From Halogranum rubrum (GTDB lineage Archaea > Halobacteriota > Halobacteria > Halobacteriales > Haloferacaceae), in contig NZ_FOTC01000012.1 in NCBI RefSeq assembly GCF_900114455.1, positions 1 to 49,149 on the forward strand: 49,149 nt of DNA. The letters are read 5' to 3'. Below are positions 8,917 through 17,332 of this stretch, in pieces. Numbering within the stretch: the stretch's first letter is position 1; every line of letters starts with the position of its first letter. The notes below the pieces were generated by a model. It worked only from the letters and a program-made list of their open reading frames with translations. It was not told the DNA's origin and did no database searches. Position numbers and translations under genes: made by a program.

Positions 8917-9966
8917 TTAGAACCTCCCCGAATCGTCGCCGATCACGACGGGGATCGAACGAATCCGCTCGTTCCGCTGTCCGGCACTCGGCCCGTAGTG
9001 TGTTCGTTCGCCACTCCAGTACTCCTCCAGTAGGGCAGAGAGTTCGTCGGCTGAGACACGCTCTGCGTCACAACCTTCGAGGTCACGAATCCCGCTCTCG
9101 ACTGCCCGGAGTCGGCGTTCGAGTTCCTCTTTCTGTCGCTCGCGAATCTCCTCGTGAGTGAGGTTGGTGCTTTCAGCTCCCAATACTCGGATACACCCAC
9201 CAATCATTGGGAGGTCACAGAGCTTTGCCAGTGCACCGCGATCAGCGAGCTGCACTTCGCGGATACTGACGGGGATGAGAATGTGATACTCGCGAACACA
9301 CGTTCCACGACTCTCGAACTCTGTGGGGAACTTCTCTCGGTAGACGCTAATGATGTCGCCGAGCGCTGGGTTCTCGACGACGTCGGGATCATCCAACCGC
9401 TTGTCGTATCCGGCTGTGATTCGTTCAGGTTCGACGGGACGGGCCGTCGAATGAATCTGTAGGTCGAAGTCAAGTGCGTTCAGCACACTGCCGAAGGAGT
9501 TGGCCATCGATTCCCACTCTTCGTCAGTCGCGAGCGAGAGGTTCGCTGGACTCACTCGGAGGGCGGCGACGAGGTCACCATCAGTACGCTCAACCAGGTT
9601 CGACACTGGCAGAATGCGCTCAACCTGTGTGAGCGAGTCAGTCTGTTTGGCAGGTGTGTCAGCGACTGCGGTTTTAGTGTGTGCTGCTCGTGAAAACATA
9701 ATCATGTCCGCCAGCCACTGCTGGGGCGATTTGTGGGAAGGTGTGATGAAGACGAATGCGGCGGTCATCAACAGAATACCACCCGCTAGGAGAATACCGA
9801 CGACGTTCAGCCACTGCGGCGTCGCAAGGAGAATGAACCCACAAACAACCCCAGCAGGGATGAACAACTTCAGATCGTTGAGACTGTAGTCGATTTCGAT
9901 ACCGAAAATCTCGTCACTCGCTCCGAACTCATCGAGAATTCGCCGAGACGGATCGCGATGGCTCAT
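8917..9966 (-). CDS. VirB3/VirB4-N-terminal-like membrane protein
   Basis: The 349-aa protein has two adjacent membrane helices at residues 30-75, the PrgI/VirB3-like arrangement. A soluble domain follows containing VERILPVSNLVERTDGDLVAALRVSP, similar to the start of the VirB4/TraC N-terminal domain. The C-terminus is charged and ends GDDSGRF. Haloarchaeal conjugation clusters often carry this part as a separate protein ahead of the VirB4 motor, which fits the order here. Its ATG overlaps the stop of the upstream gene by 4 nt (ATGA), indicating translational coupling. Confidence 0.75.
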   Translation of the reverse strand: MSHRDPSRRILDEFGASDEIFGIEIDYSLNDLKLFIPAGVVCGFILLATPQWLNVVGILLAGGILLMTAAFVFITPSHKSPQQWLADMIMFSRAAHTKTAVADTPAKQTDSLTQVERILPVSNLVERTDGDLVAALRVSPANLSLATDEEWESMANSFGSVLNALDFDLQIHSTARPVEPERITAGYDKRLDDPDVVENPALGDIISVYREKFPTEFESRGTCVREYHILIPVSIREVQLADRGALAKLCDLPMIGGCIRVLGAESTNLTHEEIRERQKEELERRLRAVESGIRDLEGCDAERVSADELSALLEEYWSGERTHYGPSAGQRNERIRSIPVVIGDDSGRF

Positions 9967-11699
9967 TCGTTCTGCCCTCGCGTGTTGAACACTGTTTCTC
10001 TGCTCTCAGCATTCTGTTGGGCGTACGAATACGGACCACCGTACCGATTACTACTCACTACGTCTCGGACATCGTAGAACTGCTCGTCGTCGGCACCTTG
10101 GAGTACAAGTGTTTCCTCTGGGAATATCTTATCGAGCCGTTCGTATCCCGTATCAAGAGTCCAGTCACGATTTGAACTCGTCCCACCAACCCCTTTGAAA
10201 TCCCCGTTCGAGAGGAAGTATCCCGTTCGGTAGTCCTGTTCACTATCCAACTCTGATCGTGCTGCAACCTCGTTCAAGGAAACACCAGAGGGAATCCGGG
10301 TATCGCTGAAGGATTCGCTCGAAGTACCAGACGAACTCGAGGTACTCGAAGCGCCCACAGCACCCATACTCGTCGTCGCCGAGGTACCACTCCGGGCAAG
10401 CCCTCTCGAGGCACTCCCCAGAGCACCAGCAGCACTTGTTCCGGTCGCGCCAACAGCGCCAGTCGAACTCGTATTATCGCTGGAGAACGGCGAACCTTGG
10501 ATCGGATCGACACGTCCACTTGCAGCTGACCCGGCAGCACTCGTGGCTGCACTACTTGCCTTCCCAACTTTACTGGAGGCACTCGCGAGACTCGTCGCCG
10601 ACACGGCACCGAGCACACCAGCGGCCATCGATGAGAACGGACGCATCGAGCGCATGCCGACGAAGAGCATGATCGGCGATAGGAGTGCAATGACCCACAA
10701 ACACAACGTCAAGAGCGCATAGACACCGAGGCCGGGCACAATCGACGCCGGGCCAGGCATGGCACTTCGAGCGGCATTGATGACGGGATAGCCGAAGCCC
10801 AACACCAACGCTGTCGGGAAGGGCAAGAACGAGACGGTGACGAACAAGTCTCGGCCAATCTTTCCAACGTTGGAGACGATGCTGAGTGGCCCGAAGTCGA
10901 CCAGTGAGAGGGCGATGAAAATCGGGAGTGCGGGGGCGAAGATGAACACCGACACCCACGAGAGCCCAAAGACGAGCGCGATCATCAGGAACAACACACC
11001 CGAAGACAACCACACGAGAATAATTCCAAGGCCGCTCGCTGCAGCATTCCCTCCGACTGACCCGAGGTCGGCGACGAGGTCAGCGCCATCAGGGGCGACG
11101 GCGAGGATCATCCCCTGTGAGAGATGTAAGATGACGGCCGCCCACATCCACGAGGCGAGGATGAAAAACAACCCGAACCACCCTTTTTGACGCAAGGTCT
11201 TGCTCCGGTGGGCCGCCGCCGACCCACCCGGGAGAATCGTCGTGAGTCGAAGGACAAGCATCCCGAAACCCCACAAGGCGAGGCCGATTGGCAAGCCCTT
11301 CGTGAACCACATGTCGTAGGCGGTGCCCATCGGGGCGTTCGTCGGGCGCTCAACGAGTTCTATCTCGCCGTCGTCCATGGGGACGGGCCGAGAGACAAGG
11401 AACTCGACGGCCCACTCGGCGACGTCGCGAGCGAACTCGAGGAAGCCTTGGGCGATTGCGCGGACGGCGTCGACGACGCCGTTACACACCTGTCCGCTCA
11501 CGGGGTCGATGCCACTACAGTAGCCTGCTTCTTCGTTCGAGTCGCCGCTTTGCTCCTCACCAGTCGGTGTCTGTTCGGGAGTCGTGCCGAGTTGCGCGTG
11601 GCTTGTCGGCGTCGCCGCCGCAGCGAGCACTGGGACGACCCCAGCACTCACAACGAGCGTCAGTGCAACCACCACTGCGAGTCGTGAGTTACGTGTCAT
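9963..11699 (-). CDS. VirB6/TrbL-like channel protein with signal peptide
   Basis: The frame stays open upstream, but the ATG at 11697-11699 gives a clean signal peptide (MTRNSRLAVVVALTLVVSAG) and was chosen as the start, giving 578 aa. After a short acidic linker with two Cys (YCSGIDPVSGQVC) there are about six membrane helices between residues 140 and 390. A long Ser/Ala/Gly/Thr-rich, probably disordered stretch (about 390-490) and a charged tail follow. Topology and length match VirB6/TrbL inner-membrane channel proteins, which share little sequence identity, so the call rests on architecture and position between the pilin-like and VirB4-like genes. Confidence 0.72.
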   Translation of the reverse strand: MTRNSRLAVVVALTLVVSAGVVPVLAAAATPTSHAQLGTTPEQTPTGEEQSGDSNEEAGYCSGIDPVSGQVCNGVVDAVRAIAQGFLEFARDVAEWAVEFLVSRPVPMDDGEIELVERPTNAPMGTAYDMWFTKGLPIGLALWGFGMLVLRLTTILPGGSAAAHRSKTLRQKGWFGLFFILASWMWAAVILHLSQGMILAVAPDGADLVADLGSVGGNAAASGLGIILVWLSSGVLFLMIALVFGLSWVSVFIFAPALPIFIALSLVDFGPLSIVSNVGKIGRDLFVTVSFLPFPTALVLGFGYPVINAARSAMPGPASIVPGLGVYALLTLCLWVIALLSPIMLFVGMRSMRPFSSMAAGVLGAVSATSLASASSKVGKASSAATSAAGSAASGRVDPIQGSPFSSDNTSSTGAVGATGTSAAGALGSASRGLARSGTSATTSMGAVGASSTSSSSGTSSESFSDTRIPSGVSLNEVAARSELDSEQDYRTGYFLSNGDFKGVGGTSSNRDWTLDTGYERLDKIFPEETLVLQGADDEQFYDVRDVVSSNRYGGPYSYAQQNAESRETVFNTRGQNE

Positions 11700-11727
11700 G
11701 GAAGGGTGAATCGTGGCGTGAGTGCCC

Positions 11728-12189
11728 TCAGAAGAAGGGGACGAGACTGATACAGTCCGAGATGGACGTTCCCGTGAAGCCGATAAACATCTCGATGACG
11801 ACGGCAAACAGCGGCGTCGTGATCGCACTTGTTGCAGCACGATTCCGCCAATTTTTGAGCGTTTGGACGGATTGAGGGTCCTTCGGGAAGGCTGCAGCCG
11901 TGTGGAGGATGTACGCGAGAATCGACGCCCCAATCATGAGCGTCCCAACAATGAGTGGGGCAGCTTGATTGATTGTCTCGGCAATCGGAGTGCCACAAAC
12001 GCCGCTACCGACACCCTCCTGAGCAGCGACGGTCGTGCTCGCCGCGACGAGAAGAGCTCCGGTAGTCACAGCGGTCTGGCAGCCGACTCTACCAATTTGT
12101 GACATGAAGTGCTGTTCACTCGATGAACAGCTGTTCGATTCTTCTAATTCGAATGTCTCAGGCAAGACAGAGGTTGATTTCTTTGACAT
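11728..12189 (-). CDS. VirB2/TrbC-like pilin precursor
   Basis: A 153-aa protein, first in the conjugation operon. An internal ATG at 12103-12105 (MSQIGRVGCQTAVTTGALL) begins a typical signal peptide ending near AQEG and is an alternative start. The longer form adds 28 polar residues, and the start at 12189 is retained because an AT-rich TATA-like stretch lies directly upstream. The mature part has two hydrophobic helices (PLIVGTLMIGASILAYIL and ITTPLFAVVIEMFIGF) separated by a short basic loop, the hairpin layout of VirB2/TrbC pilins. Two Cys (in VCGTP and SDCIS) could form a disulfide. The next gene starts 28 nt downstream. Confidence 0.7.
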   Translation of the reverse strand: MSKKSTSVLPETFELEESNSCSSSEQHFMSQIGRVGCQTAVTTGALLVAASTTVAAQEGVGSGVCGTPIAETINQAAPLIVGTLMIGASILAYILHTAAAFPKDPQSVQTLKNWRNRAATSAITTPLFAVVIEMFIGFTGTSISDCISLVPFF

Positions 12190-12313
12190 AATGTCGTATT
12201 CTATTTGATAGATTGGGGTTGTATTACTAGTAACTATCGGCCAAATTTAACATATCTGACTGAAAGACTGTCCCAAATGCTTTTGTGCTGGTGCTGACCA
12301 GTGTGGGCCGGTA
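12190..12313. promoter_or_regulatory. Divergent promoter region of the conjugation operon
   Basis: This AT-rich gap separates the leftward pilin-first operon from a rightward small gene. It contains the perfect palindrome TTACTAGTAA at 12224-12233, about 35 nt before the longer pilin start, a position suited to an operator. No second copy of this palindrome was noticed in the window. Confidence 0.4.
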
Positions 12314-12508
12314 ATGACACGACCGAATGCCGATATTCCGGAGGGGGTTCACGGGAGTATGAAAGAGCTGGGGAAGATGTATGGAATCTCGACGGAGGAG
12401 GCCTACATTCTCGCGTGCAAAGTGCTGTTGAACCTTGAATCGGAGATTGAGTACAACCCCGATGGAGAATTGGTGGAGACGTTTCTTGAGAAGCACGCGA
12501 ATCGGTAG
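12314..12508 (+). CDS. Small acidic protein divergent from the conjugation operon
   Basis: A 64-aa protein with no family I can name. Residues 12-45 are helical (GSMKELGKMYGISTEEAYILACKVLL), and the segment ELGKMYGISTEEAY could be a short helix-turn-helix. The position, facing away from the transfer operon across a palindrome-bearing promoter, makes a regulatory role plausible, but this is inferred from context only. Confidence 0.6.
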   Translation: MTRPNADIPEGVHGSMKELGKMYGISTEEAYILACKVLLNLESEIEYNPDGELVETFLEKHANR

Positions 12509-12632
12509 AGGAGGATTGGACAGCGGGTTCGAAACACGTTAGCTGGCAGGATACGCTGACTGGTCTGTCGACTCGATACGAGTGTCTCCTGAACCTATGT
12601 GACTATACGCGCCGACGCTGGAAGAGTGAGAT

Positions 12633-13007
12633 ATGGCTGATTCGGATTCGGATTCACCGGAGGACCAGACGGCGTCCGATGCAGCGGACAGTAACCACGA
12701 GATAGACTTTGAGGCGTATAATCTTCCAACCGACTTGACGGCCTTTCAAGCGTATCTCTTGTGTCTCATTTATCGCTTCGATGTTACAGATGGAGCGGTC
12801 TTGCAATCGGCGCTTGAAGCACTCTATCCCGAACCAATCAACCATGGGCGACTGTATCCGAGTCTCGATCGGTTGGTCGATGCGGGATTGGTAAGCAAGC
12901 AGACGAAAGACACGGACAAGCGATACAGAGAGTACACGCTCACCGGACGTGGGGAGTGGGTCGTCGACGAGTATGCGCAGTTCGTCAAAGAGATGGTCGG
13001 TGTCTGA
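12633..13007 (+). CDS. PadR-family transcriptional regulator
   Basis: A 124-aa protein. After an acidic 35-residue leader comes a winged helix with the PadR signature: LTAFQAYLLCLIYR (recognition core), EPINHGRLYPSLDRLVDAGLV and a beta-wing YREYTLTGRGEWVVDEY. The C-terminal dimerisation helix of classical PadR proteins is short or absent, as is common in haloarchaeal members. It is the first of three GRLYP-containing regulators between 12.6 and 16.6 kb. Its targets are not visible from the sequence, but the conjugation operon and the membrane protein gene nearby are candidates. Confidence 0.85.
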   Translation: MADSDSDSPEDQTASDAADSNHEIDFEAYNLPTDLTAFQAYLLCLIYRFDVTDGAVLQSALEALYPEPINHGRLYPSLDRLVDAGLVSKQTKDTDKRYREYTLTGRGEWVVDEYAQFVKEMVGV

Positions 13008-13174
13008 GTTGGCGGATTGAGTTGCGACGGTAGGTCATCGTTGTGTGAGCACTGCTGCGTGTGTTGTCGACGTCGTCAATAGGGAGAGTACATTTCGTCT
13101 GTTCAAGCGACGACAGAGCCACTCTCCGGCTACGCTCCGTTCAGCGTCACCAAGCCCACTGGATGGTGGGTGAT

Positions 13175-13663
13175 TCACTTCGTTGTTTGGTTATCAACGG
13201 TATCGGCAGCCTCGTCGTCGGGAACTGAGGCGTACGTCGCGTCGGGGGATTCTTCTGTGGCACGTGCTTGAGCCTGCGATTCGGCGTACATCGCACCAAG
13301 ATACCCGCCTACTGCACTGAGGCCGAGGATGTACACTGCGGCGATCAAGAGCATAAGCCCGATCATGATAATGACGAACATTGGACCGGCGAACTCGCCA
13401 GTGGTGAGCGAGCCGAAGGACATGATGGTGAACATGAAAAAGAACACCGCTGCCAACGGGAGCGACGCGAAGATTCCCGAGACGAACCCAACTCGTGTGC
13501 CACGGCTCGTCCCTTCGTTGTGCAAGTAGCCTGCGACGGCCCCACCGATGAGTGGTGAAAACGGGATGAAGGACGTAACGACGGTCACGACGGCGCCCAA
13601 CAGTGCATGGAGGTAGAAGTTTTCTCCGCGGGAGGCGACGTCTCTGGTGGATGCTGTTTCCAT
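13175..13663 (-). CDS. DUF5518-like four-helix membrane protein
   Basis: The open frame extends to 13711, but the ATG at 13661-13663 (METASTRDVASRGENFY) leaves a sensible soluble N-terminus, giving 162 aa. Four hydrophobic segments are visible: an N-terminal pair around LLGAVVTVVTSFIPFSPLIGG and YLHNEG, then SGIFASLPLAAVFFFMF and VIIMIGLMLLIAAVYILGL, followed by an acidic tail. The GGxxAGYLHNE pattern is characteristic of haloarchaeal DUF5518 proteins, whose function is unknown. It lies between two PadR-like regulators, which could control it. Confidence 0.75.
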   Translation of the reverse strand: METASTRDVASRGENFYLHALLGAVVTVVTSFIPFSPLIGGAVAGYLHNEGTSRGTRVGFVSGIFASLPLAAVFFFMFTIMSFGSLTTGEFAGPMFVIIMIGLMLLIAAVYILGLSAVGGYLGAMYAESQAQARATEESPDATYASVPDDEAADTVDNQTTK

Positions 13664-13827
13664 ACTACTGTATTGGCTTGTGTGCGTAAATAGCGGGCTT
13701 ATGAGTACCATCTTGTGAGAACGTCTCAGCTGTGACCAAGGCTAGAGATGGCAGAGACTCGATATTTTTCCATCAAAGCGTTACGCTGAAGCGTCCGACT
13801 CAGGGCAGAGGGCTGACTAAAAGAGTG

Positions 13828-14127
13828 TCAGGCTGGCAGTGCTCTGGATTCCGATCGCATCCACTCCAGTCGCTCTTGAATGGTCAGTTTCCCCTTTTCG
13901 GTGATTTGGTAGTAGTTTGTGCGGCGGTCATGCTGACCTTTTTCGAGTAACCCATGTTCGACCAGCGTGTCGAGGTTCGGGTACAACCGCCCGTGTTTCA
14001 CCGATGTGCCCATCGCCGCTTCGATGTGGTCTTTGATGTCCTGTCCCGATGGTTTCTCGAGCCCACTCGCTATCACGAGGAGGTCTCGCTGGAACCCCGT
14101 CAACCCAAACATTTCGTTCATTCCCAT
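13828..14127 (-). CDS. PadR-family transcriptional regulator
   Basis: Start chosen at 14127 because a purine-rich GGGAGGG sits directly upstream of clustered ATGs (14127, 14121); the open frame itself reaches 14166. The roughly 99-aa protein shows LTGFQRDLLVIASGL, SGQDIKDHIEAAMG, HGRLYPNLDTLVEHGLLEKG and the wing NYYQITEKGKLTI, all standard for the PadR winged helix. It is closest in style to small haloarchaeal PadR proteins that act as local repressors. It is transcribed toward the DUF5518-like gene. Confidence 0.85.
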   Translation of the reverse strand: MGMNEMFGLTGFQRDLLVIASGLEKPSGQDIKDHIEAAMGTSVKHGRLYPNLDTLVEHGLLEKGQHDRRTNYYQITEKGKLTIQERLEWMRSESRALPA

Positions 14128-14166
14128 TCCCTCCCTACATAGATTGCATTCTGAATACTTAGTCAT

Positions 14167-14825
14167 TCATCAACATCATATCTCAACGAATTGTGGGTGA
14201 TTTTTGTAATTAAGGGGGAACTGAATAACTAATTATCCAGATTCACTCTTGTAACGGCATTTCGTGTCGACCGGTCTTGGCGACGACTCGGGTGGGTCCG
14301 TGAGACAGACGACCCACCTCCTCCGCTGTCAGGCGTTGATACCACTCACAAAAATACACATCCAATACAAACCACTTCGTTAACAAACAGGCCGTTAACT
14401 TGTTGTCTGAGTGTCTGAAACTCCTGTTTGCGACATCCACTAAATATGGAGTCGTGTGTCAGAGGCACCTCCCTTTCCACGCTATTCAGTACGCCCCAGC
14501 GCAGGATGACGATACTCTACCGACTCACTGGATGATGATTCTACCAGTATACCCCTGAGGAATGCCTCTGGATGTCCGTCACCGGCGGCCGTACTGAACG
14601 CGGCCACCCAACGAGCAGTCGCATGGCTCTGTGCTGAAAAACTGGCTCGGGCTTGTCTGAGCGAGAGCGGCATATCTCACGTGTCCGTCGAAGGCAAGGA
14701 GACGACGTCGCCGAAAAGAGTGGCCGTAAGCGCGCGCCTCGAGTAACGCTGTAGTTGACAGTCACCGACTGAATCGACAAAACGACCCGAACAATTTCGT
14801 GTCGAAGTTGCCTACAAGACCAGTA
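14167..14825. other. Gene-poor stretch, no supported gene
   Basis: About 660 bases with an AT-rich first third and a GC-rich remainder. Several overlapping frames stay open, including a plus-strand frame without a start codon at about 14510-14745 (AAVLNAATQRAVAWLCAEKL), but none has a recognisable family. It may hold decayed coding sequence, and I see no terminal repeats. Confidence 0.4.
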
Positions 14826-15047
14826 ATGCGGAATCCAACCACCACACTCACACCGTCACAACGAACGGCCTTCGACCAACTCACCCAGCATATCGATGCT
14901 GAAACCGACCCAATCAGTTCCGAGACAGCAGTGGGATACATTACTGACGGCGGGTTTGAACGGCCAGAGGCACAGGACCTTCTCGAACAGCTGTTGCTAA
15001 AGGGATATCTGTACGAATCAACACACGGCCTCAAAATCACGAAGTGA
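14826..15047 (+). CDS. Small winged-helix-like protein, paralogue of 32540-32758
   Basis: A 73-aa protein (start MRNPTTTLTPSQ) sharing its whole length with the 72-aa protein at 32540. Both have LTPxQxTAF near the N-terminus, an acidic middle, and an almost identical end: LLEQLLLKGYLYE, then GLxITK at the C-terminus. The layout (helix, helix, LLLKGYLYE recognition helix, short beta wing) suggests a DNA-binding winged helix resembling the C-terminal domain of primase or MCM-type proteins, but I cannot name the family. No Shine-Dalgarno sequence is evident, so a leaderless message is likely. Confidence 0.75.
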   Translation: MRNPTTTLTPSQRTAFDQLTQHIDAETDPISSETAVGYITDGGFERPEAQDLLEQLLLKGYLYESTHGLKITK

Positions 15048-15401
15048 CCTTGGTGTCGCTGTGGGCTCGAGTGGGTATCCTCGGAGGGTCTCGCTATGTA
15101 AGCAGCCACACCCGAGGTGGACACCCTTGAGGCAACCCGCGTGGCTACTGGTGGTACAGAGACGTCATTGTTGGTGATCCGTGATTCAGCCATTGAGTCT
15201 GAAGTGTCCGCATCGAGGCAACGACCAGCGCGGCTCGTGACAGTAGATATACTTGCAAAGAATTGTCACAGCTGGCCACTACACGTAACCGCGTGAGGGA
15301 CGAAGCTTGGAATGCATTCCCCCGCTGCGCAGTCACAATCCCGGGAAGGGTGGAATGCGCATGGCATTCCGGTTTTCACGACGCCCTCTGGCCAAGGGCG
15401 T
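15048..15401. repeat. Spacer with GGAATGC inverted repeats
   Basis: No gene is supported here. Two palindromic elements lie close together: GGAATGCATTCC at 15309-15320 and GGAATGC-N5-GCATTCC at 15352-15370. Subterminal palindromes like these occur at ends of IS200/IS605-type elements, but no transposase or TnpB remnant was recognised, so they may equally be a terminator or protein site. Confidence 0.4.
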
Positions 15402-16067
15402 TTAGGCGTCGTCTCGTTCCAACCGATACTCAAATACCATATACGAGACGGTGTCCTCGCTGAACTCATTTGCCCGCACTATAGAAGCACCCCCAAGCCC
15501 GACCGTGATTATAATCATCGGTAGCAGAGCAAGTTCTGGGACCGAGAGTTTGATGATATCTGCATCGTTGAGCATGACTGAGATAACGTAGAGGAATGCC
15601 AGCAAGAACATTGCAACGCCGGTCCCTCTCATCGCGAGATATAGTGCTTGTAGCCGGAGGGTCCGATTTCGCGAAGTTGACTCTAGTTGAGCAAGAATCA
15701 TCTTGTATATTCTCTTCCATGCATCATAGTTTGCATCAAGTTCGAAATCTTCTCGAACGTTTTCAACAAACTTGATGTCCATCGGAGTTGTTTCATACTC
15801 TGACTCTTCCTCTTCCGTGATTTGGCGCATCCGAGTCTCAAAGGCATCGCTGCCGCTAATTACGTATCCCCCAATCGTCTGAAGAAATTGTCCTGATGCG
15901 AAAGCCAGTATTACCCAAACGACCAAGTTCCCGATCTTCAGTTCGGTGGTGACGATGCCGCTGCCAACGTACGGTATCATCACCCCAATTAAAAATAATG
16001 CACCAGGAAAGAAGCTCGAGAAAATATCATATAAGTTGAACTGCGCAAATCCCTGCTGTCCCTCCAT
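15402..16067 (-). CDS. Hypothetical four-helix membrane protein
   Basis: A 221-aa protein with four hydrophobic segments: residues 17-37 (FPGALFLIGVMIPYVGSGI), 45-70 (GNLVVWVILAFASGQFLQTIGGYV), about 150-170 (GTGVAMFLLAFLYVISVML) and 178-195 (ELALLPMIIITVGLGGASIV). The central cytoplasmic loop (75-140) is charged. Pairs of helices around a soluble loop are seen in several bacterial phage-defence membrane proteins, but nothing here proves such a role. The upstream neighbour, a PadR-like regulator on the same strand, may control it. Confidence 0.7.
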   Translation of the reverse strand: MEGQQGFAQFNLYDIFSSFFPGALFLIGVMIPYVGSGIVTTELKIGNLVVWVILAFASGQFLQTIGGYVISGSDAFETRMRQITEEEESEYETTPMDIKFVENVREDFELDANYDAWKRIYKMILAQLESTSRNRTLRLQALYLAMRGTGVAMFLLAFLYVISVMLNDADIIKLSVPELALLPMIIITVGLGGASIVRANEFSEDTVSYMVFEYRLERDDA

Positions 16068-16129
16068 TTTATATCAACACAACAGCCCAACCACAGTTAT
16101 TTATTTCGGAGAGTTGGCAATCTTCCGAG

Positions 16130-16543
16130 CTAGACCATACCCGCAGGAACCTTTCCTTGAATTCTCTTGATAGCTTCGTTGAGGCGATCTGTATTCACAT
16201 AGTACCGTCCTTGAGCGTTCTCTACGATACCCTCCTGCTCAAGTCTTCGTAGTTTTGGATACAATCGCCCTAATCCAATCTCACTGTATTTACTCACTTC
16301 CATCGGCGTGAGAGAGGCGCTATTAGAGTCGTTTACGAGTTCACGCCAGGCTAATTGACCTAGCAAGATTGTGAGGATTTGATTTTCTTCGTTCAGTTGC
16401 TGATAAGGCTCTTCGAACCGGAATCGATTTGGTTCTGGAACAATCCTCAAATACGATTTCAGTGCTCCGATTAGCTTCTCTTCATCCACAGGCATCTCAG
16501 GGATGTAGAGCTCGCTCAGGGATTCACTGCTCATACTATCCAA
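16130..16543 (-). CDS. PadR-like winged-helix regulator
   Basis: A 137-aa protein with a C-terminal winged helix: QILTILLGQLAWRELV, LTPMEVSKYSEIGLGRLYPKLRRLEQEGIVE and the wing GRYYVN. The LGRLYPKL...LEQEGI block is the PadR recognition signature. The N-terminal 60 residues are not alike in the other two PadR-type proteins and may bind a ligand or partner. An alternative start (MSSESLSEL) lies three codons in. It is read in the same direction as the membrane protein gene 62 bp downstream. Confidence 0.75.
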   Translation of the reverse strand: MDSMSSESLSELYIPEMPVDEEKLIGALKSYLRIVPEPNRFRFEEPYQQLNEENQILTILLGQLAWRELVNDSNSASLTPMEVSKYSEIGLGRLYPKLRRLEQEGIVENAQGRYYVNTDRLNEAIKRIQGKVPAGMV

Positions 16544-16781
16544 TTTAGGTGACGGAATGATAAATTCCTATGGTTCAAAGACCGACATATCTATTAGTGA
16601 ATAATAATCGTGGTTGACAGTAGGGTATAAGGGAAACTGCATGTCTGTTCGATGACCGAAGAACACATCACTGGTGACGACGAGTCCGTGATGACAGACC
16701 CCGCGTCCTGCAGTACGAAGCTGCTAACAGCGACCAGGGTGGCTTTGTGTGGCACCGTCGCCGAGTGACAGACTCGTGAGC

Positions 16782-16877
16782 AACGCTGTCGACACCCACA
16801 TGTTTTGGCGTCGTGAGGAGACACCCAGCTAGTAGCGACAGCGTTGACACCCGACGTGAGCGAGGCGATGGACACCC
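16782..16877. repeat. GACACCC iteron-like array with inverted repeat
   Basis: Four copies of GACACCC occur at 16791-16797, 16820-16826, 16846-16852 and 16871-16877, spaced 29, 26 and 25 bp. The first and third are each preceded by the arms of a perfect 10-bp inverted repeat, AACGCTGTCG (16782-16791) and CGACAGCGTT (16836-16845). The arrangement resembles an initiator or recombinase site. It sits in a 390-bp stretch without an intact gene, beside a broken gene. Confidence 0.5.
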
Positions 16878-16933
16878 GACTGCACGTCGCCAAGATGGGG
16901 AGATGACTGCCAAGTGTCCTCTTAACAGGCTGC

Positions 16934-17320
16934 TTACGCGAGTAACGCGTTGAGTTCTTCGAGCGCTGCGGCGTCGTACCCACGGATGTCGTAGCGATTT
17001 GCGCTGGCGCGCTCTGTGTAGATGTCGATGATTGCGAGATCGACGAGCAGTGTGAGTAGGCGGCCGAAGGTCCGTGACGGGATGGGTGGGGCTTCGAGGT
17101 GGGTGTACAGTTGCCGGCCCGTTGGGTAGGGGCGGGTGGCGTCGTCGAGTGCTGTCTGGAGGAGTGGGAGGTACCGTTGGAGGGTGCTGTAGTGTTGTGG
17201 GGAGCGGGCTTCAAGCGCCTCGAGTCAGGTGGTGAGCGACGACGCCATCAGTGGGTTGCTAGTGAGTCGTGCGGTGAGGGGGTTCGATGTCTGGTGTTCA
17301 GTGGAGTCCTCACCAATATG
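16934..17320 (-). pseudogene. Broken gene with in-frame TGA
   Basis: The minus strand between 17320 and 16934 reads as a continuous protein-like sequence interrupted once by TGA at 17225-17227, and it lacks a start codon. The downstream part is convincingly coding: LEALEARSPQHYSTLQRYLPLLQ, PTGRQLYTHLEAPPIP, GRLLTLLVDLAIIDIYTE and NRYDIRGYD, ending at TAA. The pattern suggests the C-terminal winged helix of a haloarchaeal plasmid regulator. The upstream part (NPLTARLTSNPLMASSLTT) fits the same protein. Loss of the start and the stop codon together argue for a remnant rather than a sequencing error, though the latter cannot be excluded. Confidence 0.6.
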
Positions 17321-17332
17321 TCACAGTATCTC

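Noticed and set aside
15145-15469. IS200/IS605 TnpB remnant suggested by subterminal palindromes
   Set aside because: No TnpB catalytic or zinc-finger motif could be read in any frame, so only the inverted repeats are reported.
16594-17214. 206-aa minus-strand frame
   Set aside because: It is Ser/Thr/Pro/His-rich without any family. Another frame over the same bases gives the convincing TLQRYLPLLQ...LLTLLVDL sequence of the broken gene.
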